This document shows, piece after piece, positions 33,101 to 42,137 of a stretch of DNA of 64,000 nt. Position numbers and translations under genes: made by a program. The stretch comes from UBA7803 sp041395905 (GTDB lineage: Bacteria; Pseudomonadota; Gammaproteobacteria; Pseudomonadales; Azotimanducaceae). The notes under the pieces were generated by a model. It made no database searches. It was not told the DNA's origin and saw only the letters and a list, made by a program, of their open reading frames with translations. The stretch is from the NCBI GenBank assembly GCA_041395905.1, contig JAWKZP010000014.1:1-64000 (forward strand). The letters are read 5' to 3'. Within the stretch, counting starts at the first letter, position 1, and every line of letters starts with the position of its first letter.

Positions 33101-33397
33101 TCAGACGGTCGAGAGACGAGGCGGCGCCCGCGCGGGCGGCAGTCGGGAGACGGGCCGTGCGGACGTGCCATGCTCGCTCCGGGGGCGCGGAACGAAGCCG
33201 GCCGTCCGCACTGCGGCTGTGACAGCGCACGGACCGGGCCCGACGTCGGCCATGTCGTCGGCGGCAGGGGAAGAATCCAGGCAAACCTGGCTGGCACCGT
33301 CAGCCACGACCTGCAGCGTCAGGTGCGCACCGGCCCAGGCCTGCACGGCCAGCACCAGCAGCACACCCAGGACGGTCGAGACCAACCAGCGGTTCAT
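33101..33397 (-). CDS. Small secreted protein, uncertain
   Basis: Possible 98-residue protein with a convincing signal peptide (RWLVSTVLGVLLVLAVQAWAG) followed by two Cys (QVCLDSSP, GPCAVTA) and a basic Pro/Arg-rich tail. I know no family for it. No ribosome site is clear before ATG 33397. If it is not a gene, the interval 33012-33471 holds nothing else I can support. Confidence 0.45.
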   Translation of the reverse strand: MNRWLVSTVLGVLLVLAVQAWAGAHLTLQVVADGASQVCLDSSPAADDMADVGPGPCAVTAAVRTAGFVPRPRSEHGTSARPVSRLPPARAPPRLSTV

Positions 33398-33471
33398 GAT
33401 TGCTGAGACAGGCAGTTCGACCGCCGGTTCCGTCCGGATCGAAACGCAGGCCGGGGTGCGCGCGGCGGCCG

Positions 33472-34365
33472 CTAGAACAGGCCCGTCTGCTGCGGCACCG
33501 GCCACGCAGGCAGGCGCCGTGCCACGCGAACCGTGCGGTCGGCGAGTTGCGCGTGAAAGGCCTCTGCAAACGACGGGCAGTAGAGGTCGTTCGGGCAGTG
33601 CACCATCACCCAGGGCGTCAGACCGCGCTCGAGGTAGTCCGCGACCCGAACGGCCCACTCCGCCACCACCGGGGCGTTCGACGGCGCGTCCGGATGCAGC
33701 ACCAGGCGCACGAACGCGAGGGCGTTGCGCTCCTCGGGTATCACCGGCAGATCGGGTTTCTCGTGCACGGCGTCCGCTACGTCCGGATGGCTCTGATCAC
33801 CCTGGTACAGCGCCCGGGTGTCCACCACCGCCCGGCCGTACCCGAACTCGTCCAGCAGCGGGCCCAGGCGGTCGGCACCGGTGAAGAAGTCCGGGTGCCG
33901 CACCTCGACCACCGCCGGCCACCCGCGCGGCAGCTGCTCGAAGACGGCTCGGAGCGTGTCCAGCGCATCCGGCCCGACCCGTGCGGGAAACTGCAGCAGC
34001 AGCGGGCCGAGGTGGGTCTCGAGCGGTTCCAGCGCGCGCAGCAGTCCGAGCAGGTCAGCACGCGCCGGCCGCCGTTCGTGGGTCACGGTGCGCGGCAGCT
34101 TGAAGCAGAAGCGGAAGTCGCGTCCGGCCAGCGCCGCCAGCCAGGACCGCACCGTCGCCGGCGATGGAGTGGCGTAAAACGTGGTGTTGCCCTCCACCGC
34201 GTTGAATACCTGTGCATAGCTCGCGAGCGGGGACGGCGTCGCCTCGAAGTAGCGCTCACGCCAGCCGGGAAATGCCCAGGCCGGAAGGCCCAGCCGATAA
34301 CCCAGGGCGGGCGCTCCTGGCCCCGGCGCGGAGCCGCCGCTCCGGTCAGGGCATTCCGAGGACAT
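33472..34365 (-). CDS. DUF72 (YecE) family protein
   Basis: TIM-barrel protein of 297 residues. Family marks are YRLGLPAWAFPGW, FNAVEGNTTFYATPS, FRFCFKLPRTVTHE, LLQFPARVGPD, VEVRHPDFF and the C-terminal PWVMVHCPNDLYCPSFAEAFH (quoted in part). The reaction of DUF72 proteins is unknown. Its start overlaps the 3' end of the upstream membrane-protein gene by 20 bp, so they are likely co-transcribed. Confidence 0.88.
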   Translation of the reverse strand: MSSECPDRSGGSAPGPGAPALGYRLGLPAWAFPGWRERYFEATPSPLASYAQVFNAVEGNTTFYATPSPATVRSWLAALAGRDFRFCFKLPRTVTHERRPARADLLGLLRALEPLETHLGPLLLQFPARVGPDALDTLRAVFEQLPRGWPAVVEVRHPDFFTGADRLGPLLDEFGYGRAVVDTRALYQGDQSHPDVADAVHEKPDLPVIPEERNALAFVRLVLHPDAPSNAPVVAEWAVRVADYLERGLTPWVMVHCPNDLYCPSFAEAFHAQLADRTVRVARRLPAWPVPQQTGLF

Positions 34366-34759
34366 AGCGGCACAGGTCGATCACGTCCACGATCAGGGAA
34401 GTGCCGGCTATGGCCAGATAGGCAACGAGATACCAACCGTACACGGATTTCGCCGGGACGCGGCGCCGCCGGCGCCAGATCCAAACCCAGGCCGGCGTCC
34501 AGAACAGCACGTGTGCCAGCCCGAGCAGACGTACGTATCCCACGCGCTCGTAGAGCCAGCTCATGAACACTGCGGCAACGAGAAAACTGCCGATGATCAC
34601 GAACGGCTCTACCCGGACCTGCCAGCGCGCGTCCACCCGGCCGACCACGAAAGCCAGCGCCGCCAGGTGCGTCAGCACCAGCACCATGATCCAGGCCTGC
34701 AGCCAGGCAGGCTGCAGGGCAATGGCCTCGTTCAAGGTTGCAGGCATGCTCGCGTCCAT
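34346..34759 (-). CDS. Small membrane protein, four predicted spans
   Basis: Protein of 137 residues with four hydrophobic segments: LQAWIMVLVLTHLAALAFVV, PFVIIGSFLVAAVFMSWLY, LGLAHVLFWTPAWVWIW and YLVAYLAIAGTSLIVDVIDL. A basic patch WRRRRRVPAKS sits after the third. I do not recognise a family. ATG 34759 was chosen since the upstream frame (to 34828) adds an unlikely Arg-rich lead. It overlaps the DUF72 gene by 20 bp and is divergent from the metalloprotease-like gene. Confidence 0.7.
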   Translation of the reverse strand: MDASMPATLNEAIALQPAWLQAWIMVLVLTHLAALAFVVGRVDARWQVRVEPFVIIGSFLVAAVFMSWLYERVGYVRLLGLAHVLFWTPAWVWIWRRRRRVPAKSVYGWYLVAYLAIAGTSLIVDVIDLCRYVLGMP

Positions 34760-34863
34760 GGGCGTCCCGTACCGATTCTCGCGCCGGACAAGCCTAACAC
34801 CGGACAAACCGACCGACACGCGCCGCACCGCTGCATGCCGCCGTGCACTAGAATCCCAGCCTC

Positions 34864-35718
34864 ATGCGCATCATCTACCGCAACATCAGAGAAGCGGCAG
34901 GCAGCACCGCGCTGCTTGCCCTGCTGCTGCTGGCGGCAGCGCCGGCCCAGGCGGCGCTGCGATTTCACTGGGTCGACAGCTTCTCGCCGGACGAGCAGGT
35001 CATGCTGAGCAGCTGGCTCGACGAGACCCGCACTGCGCTCGAGCGCCTGGTCGGGCCGTTGCCGTTCGACGTCGATCTCTACCTGCACCGGCGCGACGGC
35101 GCCCGCGAGCCCGTGCCGTGGGCGAACACGCGCCGCGGCAGCCGCCAGGGCGTGAACCTCTACGTGGACCCTGCCCGCCCGCTGCAGGCGTTCCGTGATG
35201 ACTGGACCGCGCCCCACGAGCTCAGTCACCTGGTCCTGCCGTACCTGGGCAGCAGCAACGCCTGGTTTGCAGAAGGGTTCGCCAGCTACATGCAGTTCCA
35301 GGTGATGCACGCCATGGGCGTCATCAGCAGCGAAGAGGTCGAACAGCGCTACCTGAGCCGGCTCGAGCGCGCCGAGCAGGACTACGCCTACCCGGGCGTG
35401 GCGTTCGTCGCCGCGGCACCGCGGCTGCGGCAGGAACGCAAGTACCCCGTGATGTACTGGGGCGGGGCCCTGTACTTCCTGCAGGTCGACCGCGCCCTGC
35501 ACGAGCTTGGTGCACCCGGGCTGCCGGAGCAGCTGCGGGCCTACGTAGCCTGCTGCCGCACGGCGACGGGCGGGGAGACACCGGCAACGCTGGCGGCGAC
35601 CTTCGACCGCCTGAGCGGGACGCAGGCGTTTTCCACCACGCTGGCGCGTTTCGAAGCCGCGCGCGGCTTTCCCGATTACGCCTGGCTGCGGGACCCGGCG
35701 TCGGCGGGCGAACCCTAG
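34864..35718 (+). CDS. Secreted zincin-like (HELSH) peptidase-family protein
   Basis: Protein of 284 residues with a signal peptide (ALLALLLLAAAPAQAA). The zinc motif HELSH stands in TAPHELSHLVLPYLG, and the third ligand is probably the Glu of NAWFAEGFASYMQ, 17 residues on. This is the gluzincin pattern of peptidase-MA-like proteins. It should be periplasmic or secreted; the substrate is unknown. Two adjacent Cys (AYVACCRTAT) lie near the end. It converges with the molybdenum dehydrogenase gene, 36 bp apart. Confidence 0.8.
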   Translation: MRIIYRNIREAAGSTALLALLLLAAAPAQAALRFHWVDSFSPDEQVMLSSWLDETRTALERLVGPLPFDVDLYLHRRDGAREPVPWANTRRGSRQGVNLYVDPARPLQAFRDDWTAPHELSHLVLPYLGSSNAWFAEGFASYMQFQVMHAMGVISSEEVEQRYLSRLERAEQDYAYPGVAFVAAAPRLRQERKYPVMYWGGALYFLQVDRALHELGAPGLPEQLRAYVACCRTATGGETPATLAATFDRLSGTQAFSTTLARFEAARGFPDYAWLRDPASAGEP

Positions 35719-35754
35719 CCGTCCAAGGCCTCCGGGTGCCGTCGTGGCGCCGGC

Positions 35755-37986
35755 TCAGGTCCAGCCGTCGACGCTCACCGGCAGGCGGCGCATGCGCTCA
35801 CCGGTGGCGGCGAACACCGCGTTGCCAACCGCAGGCGCGAGCGGCGGCAGTGCCGGCTCGCCGAGCCCGGTGGGCTCGAAATCGCTCTCGATGAAGTGCA
35901 CGTCGACACGCGGCGCCCGCGGCATGCGCAGCAGCGGGTACTGGTGGAAGTTGCTCTGCTGCGCGCGGCCGTTTTCGAAGGTGACCTGCTGTCCGAGCAG
36001 CGTGCTGAGCCCGTCCACCACCGAGCCCTGCACCTGATTCTCGGCGCCGCTCAGATTGACGATGGGCCCAACGTCCACGGCGGCCGTAACCCGATGTACC
36101 ACCAGGCGCCGGTCGTCGTCGACGCTGACCTCCGCCGCCTCGGCAATGTGGCCCGCATGGCTGAAGTAGAAGGCCAGACCGAGGCCGTGACCCTCCGGCA
36201 GGTCGCGGCCCCAGCCGGCAGCCTCTGCCGCGCGGCGGATCACGCCGGCGGCACGGCCGGTATGCAGCGCGTTGCGGTTGCCCTCCTCGAGCCAGCGCGG
36301 CTCGCCGAGCAGCTCGAGCAGAAACTCCACGTGATCGCGGCCCGCGGCGCTGGAGAGTTCGTGCAGAAACGACTGGTGGGCGAAAGCGATGACATTGGAG
36401 CCGGGGGCCCGCCAGGGGCCGCACGGCGTCTGCCACGGCAGCAGGGTCTGGGTGATGCGGTAGTTGGGCACGAACGGCCCCGGGTCGATGTTGCCGCGGA
36501 TGCCCCCGCCGATCACCGGGTTCCTGCCGTCGTGGCTGAAGCTGATGAAGTGGTTGCGCCAGCCGATGAGATGGCCCTGGGTATCCAGCGCGCCTTCGAG
36601 CGCGTGGAACCCTCCGGCACGATAGAAGTCGTGGGCCATGTCGTCTTCGCGCATCCAGGTGAGCTTCACCGGACGCGTCAGGCGGCGCGCGATGGCCGCC
36701 GCCTCCATCACCGGGTCGTTCACCGCGCGGCGTCCGAAGCCGCCGCCGGCACGCATCTGGTGCATCTGCACCTGGTCGTCGTCGAGACCGAGCAGGCTCG
36801 CCACGGCACCCTGGGCACGCTGCGGCGACTGCGTCGGCGCCCAGACATCCAGGGTATCGTCGTGCCACCAGGCCGTGGCGTTCTGGGGTTCCATCTGCGC
36901 GTGGCTCACAAACGCGTACTCGTAGAAACCCGAGATCTTCCTGTGAGCGCCGGCGAACGCTTCGCTCACGTCGCCGTTGTCCACCACGACGGTCTCGCCC
37001 TCGCCTGCGGCCAGCGCCTGCGCCCTGGCCTGGGCTGCGCTCCAGCTGTCCTTCGCCGCCTTGCTCTCGTCCCACTCCACCTGCAGCGAGCGGCGCGCCT
37101 TGAACGCCGACCAGGTGTCCTGCGCCACGATGGCTACCCCAGCGGAAAGCTCCGCCGGATTGCCGTTGCCCGCCAGCACGAAGGCATCCACCACGCCTGG
37201 CAACGCCCGCACCGTTTCGACGTTGGCGCTGCGCACCGTGCCGCCTGAAGCGGGGCACTTCACGTAGGTTGCATAGAGCAGATCCGGCAGCTGCTTGTCG
37301 ATGCCGAACAGCGGCTCACCGGTCACCAGCGGCGCGTTGTCGACTCCGCCGACGCGCGTGCCCAGCAGTCGGAACTCCGACGGGTCCTTGAGCGGCACGT
37401 CATCCGGGTCGGGCACCGGCAGCTCGGCGGCGGTGGCTGCCAGCTCCTGATAGCTCAACTGGCGGCCAGTGGCCGGATGCACCACCATGCCGTGCCGCGT
37501 CTCCACCTCCGCGACGTCCACCTCCCAGCGCAGCGCAGCCGCGGCCATGAGCATCTGCCGGGCAACGGCGCCCGCCTGGCGCAACGGCAGCCAGTTGGCC
37601 GGAATGGAACGCGAGCCGCCCGCCGACTGGCGCTCGTAGCGGTCGGCGTCGATGGCCGCCTGGACCACCTGAACGTCGTCCCAATCCACGTCCAGCTCCT
37701 CGGCGACGATCATGGGCAGCGACGTCTTGACGCCCTGACCGATCTCGGGGGTCGCCGCGTAGATGACGATGCCGTCGGCGGATATCTGCACGTACGCGTT
37801 GGGCGCGAAAATGCGCGCGCCGCTGGCGTCGAGCCGAGCATTCGCTGGGTCCGGCTGTTCCCGCGAGCAGCCCACGGCAACGCCCAGGATGAGCCCGCCG
37901 CCGGCGAGACCCGTCAGCTTGAGAAAAGTGCGCCGGTCGAGCTTGACGATGGCGGCGGGCACGTCCGATGCGTCATCAGGCCTCAT
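35755..37986 (-). CDS. Molybdopterin-binding subunit of an IorB-type (xanthine dehydrogenase family) dehydrogenase
   Basis: Large subunit of 743 residues. The N-terminus has a twin-arginine motif (DRRTFLKLTG) and then GVAVGC, so it is probably a Tat-exported lipoprotein in the periplasm. Molybdenum-site landmarks are GGGFGRRAVNDP and the catalytic Glu in LGEPALPPLAPAVGNAVF. It oxidises aldehydes or N-heterocycles by hydroxylation in known relatives. ATG 37986 overlaps the 3' end of the 2Fe-2S subunit gene by 11 bp. No FAD subunit gene is present, as in IorAB and membrane aldehyde dehydrogenases that pass electrons to cytochromes. Confidence 0.9.
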   Translation of the reverse strand: MRPDDASDVPAAIVKLDRRTFLKLTGLAGGGLILGVAVGCSREQPDPANARLDASGARIFAPNAYVQISADGIVIYAATPEIGQGVKTSLPMIVAEELDVDWDDVQVVQAAIDADRYERQSAGGSRSIPANWLPLRQAGAVARQMLMAAAALRWEVDVAEVETRHGMVVHPATGRQLSYQELAATAAELPVPDPDDVPLKDPSEFRLLGTRVGGVDNAPLVTGEPLFGIDKQLPDLLYATYVKCPASGGTVRSANVETVRALPGVVDAFVLAGNGNPAELSAGVAIVAQDTWSAFKARRSLQVEWDESKAAKDSWSAAQARAQALAAGEGETVVVDNGDVSEAFAGAHRKISGFYEYAFVSHAQMEPQNATAWWHDDTLDVWAPTQSPQRAQGAVASLLGLDDDQVQMHQMRAGGGFGRRAVNDPVMEAAAIARRLTRPVKLTWMREDDMAHDFYRAGGFHALEGALDTQGHLIGWRNHFISFSHDGRNPVIGGGIRGNIDPGPFVPNYRITQTLLPWQTPCGPWRAPGSNVIAFAHQSFLHELSSAAGRDHVEFLLELLGEPRWLEEGNRNALHTGRAAGVIRRAAEAAGWGRDLPEGHGLGLAFYFSHAGHIAEAAEVSVDDDRRLVVHRVTAAVDVGPIVNLSGAENQVQGSVVDGLSTLLGQQVTFENGRAQQSNFHQYPLLRMPRAPRVDVHFIESDFEPTGLGEPALPPLAPAVGNAVFAATGERMRRLPVSVDGWT

Positions 37987-38443
37987 CGGCACCTCCCGCG
38001 ACGCTGGCAATGGCCTGGCGGATCCGGTTGTAGGTTCCGCATCGGCACAGATTCGGCGCCATGGCCTGATTGATGTCGTCCTCGCTGGGATTCGGGTTCT
38101 GCTCCAGCAGCGCCGCCGCACGCATGATCTGGCCGGTCTGACAGTAGCCGCACTGCGCAACGTCGTAGTCGATCCAGGCCTGCTGCAGCGGGTGCAGCCG
38201 CCCATCCGGGCCGCCCAGCCCTTCGATGGTGGTGACCTCGCGGCCTTCGGCGGCGGCGGCGGGTACCGAGCAGCTGAACACCGGCACTCCGTCCAGATGC
38301 ACCGTGCAGGCGCCGCACTGAGCAATGCCGCAGCCGAATTTGGTGCCCACGAGCGCCAGATGGTCGCGCAACACCCACAGCAGCGGTGTGTCGTCGTGCA
38401 CCACTGTGACCTCTCGGGTCTGCCCGTTCACCGTAAGTCGCAT
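37976..38443 (-). CDS. 2Fe-2S subunit of the IorAB-type dehydrogenase
   Basis: Small electron-transfer subunit of 155 residues. The plant-type cluster is bound by GCGIAQCGACTVHLDG and a later Cys (VFSCSVP), the second cluster by CGYCQTGQ and LCRCGTY. It has no signal peptide, so it is probably co-exported with the Tat-bearing large subunit. GGAGGTG precedes the ATG and lies inside the end of the upstream tcyP gene, only 3 bp separating stop and start. Confidence 0.93.
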   Translation of the reverse strand: MRLTVNGQTREVTVVHDDTPLLWVLRDHLALVGTKFGCGIAQCGACTVHLDGVPVFSCSVPAAAAEGREVTTIEGLGGPDGRLHPLQQAWIDYDVAQCGYCQTGQIMRAAALLEQNPNPSEDDINQAMAPNLCRCGTYNRIRQAIASVAGGADEA

Positions 38444-38446
38444 GTG

Positions 38447-39811
38447 CTACACCTCCGATTCAATCTGCGGCAGGCCGGCGCCGAGCCAGCGGCCGGTGAT
38501 GACGCCCGCCGTCATCGCGCCGTTCACGTTCAGCGCCGTGCGCGCCATGTCGATGAGCGGCTCGATGGAAATCAGCACCGCCGCCACCGTGACGGGGAAG
38601 CCCATGGCCGGCAGCACGATGAGCGCGGCGAAGGTGGCGCCGCCGCCGACTCCGGCGACTCCGAACGAACTGATGGCGATGATCACCACCAGCCCGGCGA
38701 TGAAGTTCAGGCTCATCGGGTCCACACCCATGGAAGGGGCGATCATCACCGCCAGCATCGCCGGATAGATGCCCGCACAGCCGTTCTGACCGATGGTGGC
38801 GCCGAAGGTCGCCGACAGGTTGGCCACCGGTACCGGCACCTTGAGCTCTTCGACCTGGGTTTCCACGTTCAGGGGGATCGTGGCGGCGGAGCTGCGCGAG
38901 GTGAAGGCGAACGTCAGCACGGGCCAGACCTTGCGGAAGTAGTCCACCACGTTGACACCGGTCAGCATGAGCAGAACCGCATGCACGCCGAACATGATGG
39001 CGATGGCGATGTAGGAGGCCCCCACGAACGTGATCAGGCTGACGATGTCCGACGCGTTGGAGCCGGCAACCACCTTGGTGATCAGCGCCAGAATGCCATA
39101 GGGCGTGAGCGCCATGATCATGTGCACCAGCTTCATGATGATGGCCTGGGTGGTCTCGACGAACTCGTGAATGGCCGCACCCCGTTCGGCGTTGTCGCGG
39201 GAAACGCCGAGCGCGGCAATTCCGAACAGAATGCCGAACACCACCACCGCGATGATGGACGTCGGCCGGGCATCGGTCAGGTCGTAGAAGATGTTCGACG
39301 GGATGAAGCGCACCAGCATGTCGGCCATGCCGAGCCCGGCAACGTCTGAGTAGCGCTGGGTCAGTGCCTCTGCCCTGGCGAGCTCGCGCGCACCCTGAGT
39401 GATGCCCTCGGCCGACAGGCCGAAGGCGTTGCTCACGAGAATCCCGACCATGGCAGCGATCATGGTGGTGCCCACCAGCAGTCCGATGACGCTGCCGCCG
39501 ATGCGGCCGAGCGCAGCGACCTCGCGCATGCGCACCACCGCGGCGATCATCATCACCAGCACCAGCGGCATGATCACCATGCGCAGCAGGTTGACGTAGC
39601 TCGAGCCAACCACGTTGGTCCATTTCAGCGTGTCGGCTATGGCGTCCGGGTTGCCGGCATAGACCAGCTGCAGCGCGAGGCCGAACAGCACCCCCGCCAC
39701 CAGACCCGCGAGAATGCGCTTGGACAGCGAAACCCCCGGCCCGCGCAGCCGGAACAGCACCACCATCAGAACGACGAAGACGAGCAGATTGATCAGAGCA
39801 TATATGGACAT
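38447..39811 (-). CDS. tcyP: L-cystine/dicarboxylate:cation symporter (TcyP type, DAACS family)
   Basis: Inner-membrane symporter of 454 residues closely similar in layout to E. coli TcyP (YdjN): NLLVFVVLMVVLFRLRGPG, ALQLVYAGNPDA, FAFTSRSSAATIPLNVE, TIGQNGCAGIYPAMLAVM and SVEPLIDM-like SIEPLIDMARTALNVNG. The serine-rich loop and the NGCAG motif form the substrate site. It should import L-cystine or a related amino acid with a cation. ATG 39811 was chosen by alignment of the first helix. It is directly followed by the dehydrogenase subunits and preceded by folE, all on the minus strand. Confidence 0.88.
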   Translation of the reverse strand: MSIYALINLLVFVVLMVVLFRLRGPGVSLSKRILAGLVAGVLFGLALQLVYAGNPDAIADTLKWTNVVGSSYVNLLRMVIMPLVLVMMIAAVVRMREVAALGRIGGSVIGLLVGTTMIAAMVGILVSNAFGLSAEGITQGARELARAEALTQRYSDVAGLGMADMLVRFIPSNIFYDLTDARPTSIIAVVVFGILFGIAALGVSRDNAERGAAIHEFVETTQAIIMKLVHMIMALTPYGILALITKVVAGSNASDIVSLITFVGASYIAIAIMFGVHAVLLMLTGVNVVDYFRKVWPVLTFAFTSRSSAATIPLNVETQVEELKVPVPVANLSATFGATIGQNGCAGIYPAMLAVMIAPSMGVDPMSLNFIAGLVVIIAISSFGVAGVGGGATFAALIVLPAMGFPVTVAAVLISIEPLIDMARTALNVNGAMTAGVITGRWLGAGLPQIESEV

Positions 39812-39864
39812 GGTTTCCGCCGTGGTTCGAAGGCGCGGCGTCAGACGGCGCGCCAGGCTTTGGT

Positions 39865-40422
39865 TCAGTCCCGCAACAGATTGAGGAACTCCGAACGGGT
39901 CGCTGCATCCGCCCGGAACGCGCCGAGCATGGCCGAGGTCTTCATGCGCGAATTCTGCTTCTCGACACCGCGCATCATCATGCACAGGTGCTGCGCCTCG
40001 ATGATCACGCCGACGTCCTCGCAGCCGGTGACTTCCTGCAGGGCCCGGGCGATCTGGAACGTCAGCTCCTCCTGAATCTGCAGGCGCCGCGCGAACATGT
40101 CGACGATGCGCGCCACCTTCGACAGTCCCAGCACCTTGCCGTTGGGTATGTAGCCGACGTGGGCGTGGCCGATGAAGGGCAGCAGATGGTGCTCGCACAT
40201 GGAGTACAGCTCGATGTTCTGCACCACGATCATCTCGCGGTTTTCCGCCGCGAACAGGGCACCGCCCACCACCTCCTGCAGGGTCTGCTGGTAGCCGCGC
40301 GTCAGGAAGCGCATGGCCTTGGCCGCCCGCTTGGGCGTGTCCACCACGCCGGGCCGGGTGACGTCATCCAGCTCGCTGATGATGGTGGTGTACGCCTCGA
40401 TCAGTTTCGCGTCGTCGGCCAT
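39865..40422 (-). CDS. folE: GTP cyclohydrolase I
   Basis: Enzyme of 185 residues that converts GTP to 7,8-dihydroneopterin triphosphate, the first step of folate synthesis. Signature segments are SMCEHHLLPFIGHAHVGYIP, with the zinc Cys and His, then GLSKVARIVDMFARRLQ, and QHLCMMMRGVEKQNS with the second zinc Cys. GAGAGAGC precedes ATG 40422. It stands 53 bp upstream of tcyP. Confidence 0.95.
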   Translation of the reverse strand: MADDAKLIEAYTTIISELDDVTRPGVVDTPKRAAKAMRFLTRGYQQTLQEVVGGALFAAENREMIVVQNIELYSMCEHHLLPFIGHAHVGYIPNGKVLGLSKVARIVDMFARRLQIQEELTFQIARALQEVTGCEDVGVIIEAQHLCMMMRGVEKQNSRMKTSAMLGAFRADAATRSEFLNLLRD

Positions 40423-40501
40423 GTAGCTCTCTCGGAGTCGTTTCGGATGCGGAACCCTAACCCAGGACGGGCCCCGAGCGCGATATCCCGGGCCCCGGAG
40501 C

Positions 40502-41173
40502 TCAGATGGGCGGCGGGCCGACCCGGCCCTGGAGCAGCCAGCGCACCATGGGCAGGTGGGCGCGGCCGACGAACACTTCCCCGGCAACGACGAAGCTCGG
40601 CACCGCGAACACGCCCGCGGCGACCAGCTGATCGCGCATCCCGGCGAGCAGTTCCGGCCCCGGGCCGGCGGCGAAGCGTGCGAATGCGGGGCCGTCTGCA
40701 TCCATATCGGCAATCACGGCGCTGACGGCCGGCAGGTCCTCGAGGTCGAGACCTCCCCCCCAGTAGCCGGCAAACAACCGCCGCAGAAACGGATCCATGC
40801 GTTGCGGCGCGTGCTCGCGCAGCCACAGCTGCGCCGCGCCGGCAAGCGTCGCGTCCGGCGCCCGGTAAAGGTCACGGTCGCCGTCGCCCACCTGAATGCC
40901 CTGCACCGCCGCGTAGCGGCGGATCTCCGCTGCCTGATACTCGGCGCGAATGCGCCGGTGCCTGGTGCCGCGATCCTCATCCGGCGCGGCCGCGGCCGGT
41001 GCCTTGAGCGGCGCGACGGCGAAGGGCAACCAATCGACCAGCAAATCCAGTTCGGCGGCAAGGGCGAGCGTCGGCTGCAGCGCCAGATACGCCTGGGGCT
41101 GGCGCACGTCGATGCACACCGTCAGGGGTGCGCGGAACTGATAGGGCGGCGCGTTGAATTCGGGCTCACTCAT
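40502..41173 (-). CDS. DsbA/HCCA-isomerase family protein, degenerate paralogue
   Basis: Thioredoxin-fold protein of 223 residues, kappa-GST/2-hydroxychromene-2-carboxylate isomerase-like. The cis-Pro segment is AGVFAVPSFVVAGEVFVGRAHLP, nearly identical to that of the upstream paralogue. Where the paralogue has DFKSPYAF with the catalytic Ser, this one reads DVRQPQAY, with Gln25 in its place, and its N-terminal third is more diverged. Its start overlaps the paralogue's end by 8 bp. Loss of activity with a structural or regulatory role is inferred. Confidence 0.82.
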   Translation of the reverse strand: MSEPEFNAPPYQFRAPLTVCIDVRQPQAYLALQPTLALAAELDLLVDWLPFAVAPLKAPAAAAPDEDRGTRHRRIRAEYQAAEIRRYAAVQGIQVGDGDRDLYRAPDATLAGAAQLWLREHAPQRMDPFLRRLFAGYWGGGLDLEDLPAVSAVIADMDADGPAFARFAAGPGPELLAGMRDQLVAAGVFAVPSFVVAGEVFVGRAHLPMVRWLLQGRVGPPPI

Positions 41174-41867
41174 GGACCGGCGCCGCCAGATGCTCGTAGG
41201 CGATATCGGGCGCTGCGCCCTCGGACCCGGTGAGCAGCCAGCGGACCATGGGCAGATGCTCGCGCCCGAAGAACAGCTCGCCGGCTACCACGTAGCTCGG
41301 CACGCCGAAAATGCCGGCGGCAAAGATGGCCGCCTGCTCGGCATCGTGGCGGACCCGACCGGGACCGTCCAGATAGTCGGCGAAGCCGGCGGTGTCGGCG
41401 CCGGATTCGGCGAGCAGCGCAGTGATCACTGCCGGATCCTCGGCGTCCACCTCACGACGCCAGAAGCGCTCGTAGAAACGATCCATGTACCCGACGAGCA
41501 CGGCATCCCCCTGCGCCTTGGCCCACATGAAACCAATGTGTGCAAGCGAGGTGTCCCAGATCTTCACGGTGCCGCGCAGCGTGTAGCCGAGCAGCGCCGC
41601 ATAGCGTCGCGCGTCGCGGTAGGCATAGCGCACCGCGGTCCACTGTTCGGGCGAACGCCGGCTCTCGGCGACCTTGCCACTCCGGTCGAGCCGCGCCGAG
41701 CCGAGATAGCTGGGGATGTCCAGGGTCAACGGCCGCCAGTCGATGCGGATGCCGAGCTCACGCGCGAGCGCCTGCGTGGGATCCTTGGCGATGAACGCGT
41801 ACGGGCTTTTGAAGTCGACGTACACGATCAGCGGCAGATCGGAGCGATAGGGGTCGAACTGCGCCAT
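41166..41867 (-). CDS. 2-hydroxychromene-2-carboxylate isomerase-like (DsbA family) protein
   Basis: Protein of 233 residues. The start IVYVDFKSPYAFIA keeps the Ser (Ser21) that binds glutathione in HCCA isomerases, and the C-terminal AGIFGVPSYVVAGELFFGREHLP holds the cis-Pro. Known members isomerise aromatic side-chain intermediates of naphthalene breakdown with glutathione. ATG 41867 was chosen from the first strand; the upstream frame is Arg-rich. It forms a coupled pair with the degenerate paralogue downstream. Confidence 0.85.
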   Translation of the reverse strand: MAQFDPYRSDLPLIVYVDFKSPYAFIAKDPTQALARELGIRIDWRPLTLDIPSYLGSARLDRSGKVAESRRSPEQWTAVRYAYRDARRYAALLGYTLRGTVKIWDTSLAHIGFMWAKAQGDAVLVGYMDRFYERFWRREVDAEDPAVITALLAESGADTAGFADYLDGPGRVRHDAEQAAIFAAGIFGVPSYVVAGELFFGREHLPMVRWLLTGSEGAAPDIAYEHLAAPVHE

Positions 41868-42137
41868 GACGGCTCTTGCGGTGTCTCGAGAAACCCACCG
41901 TAAGAGCCAGCGCAAGCCGATGCAAGCGCGACGCTCCGGTTCGGGCCCGAGTGGTCCGGCCCGCCCCTGCGGGCCGCCGGGCACGGCCGGCAGCCGCAGC
42001 AACGGCTGCGCTCAACCGGTACGGATCCGTGACCTGGAGCCGGCGCCGCCTTAAGCTGCCGTTCAGCTTCACCGAGGTAAGGTTGCGGCATCAGGATGGC
42101 GATTGGCGCCATTCCACGGCAAACGGCGAGGTGCAGT
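41868..42137. other. Divergent intergenic region with a hairpin
   Basis: The 270 bp between the DsbA pair and the DUF3300 gene must hold both promoters, but I cannot place them. A perfect 7-bp stem (GGCCCGC/GCGGGCC, loop CCCT) lies at 41958-41975. Without a T-run and far from any stop codon, it does not look like a terminator. Confidence 0.4.
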
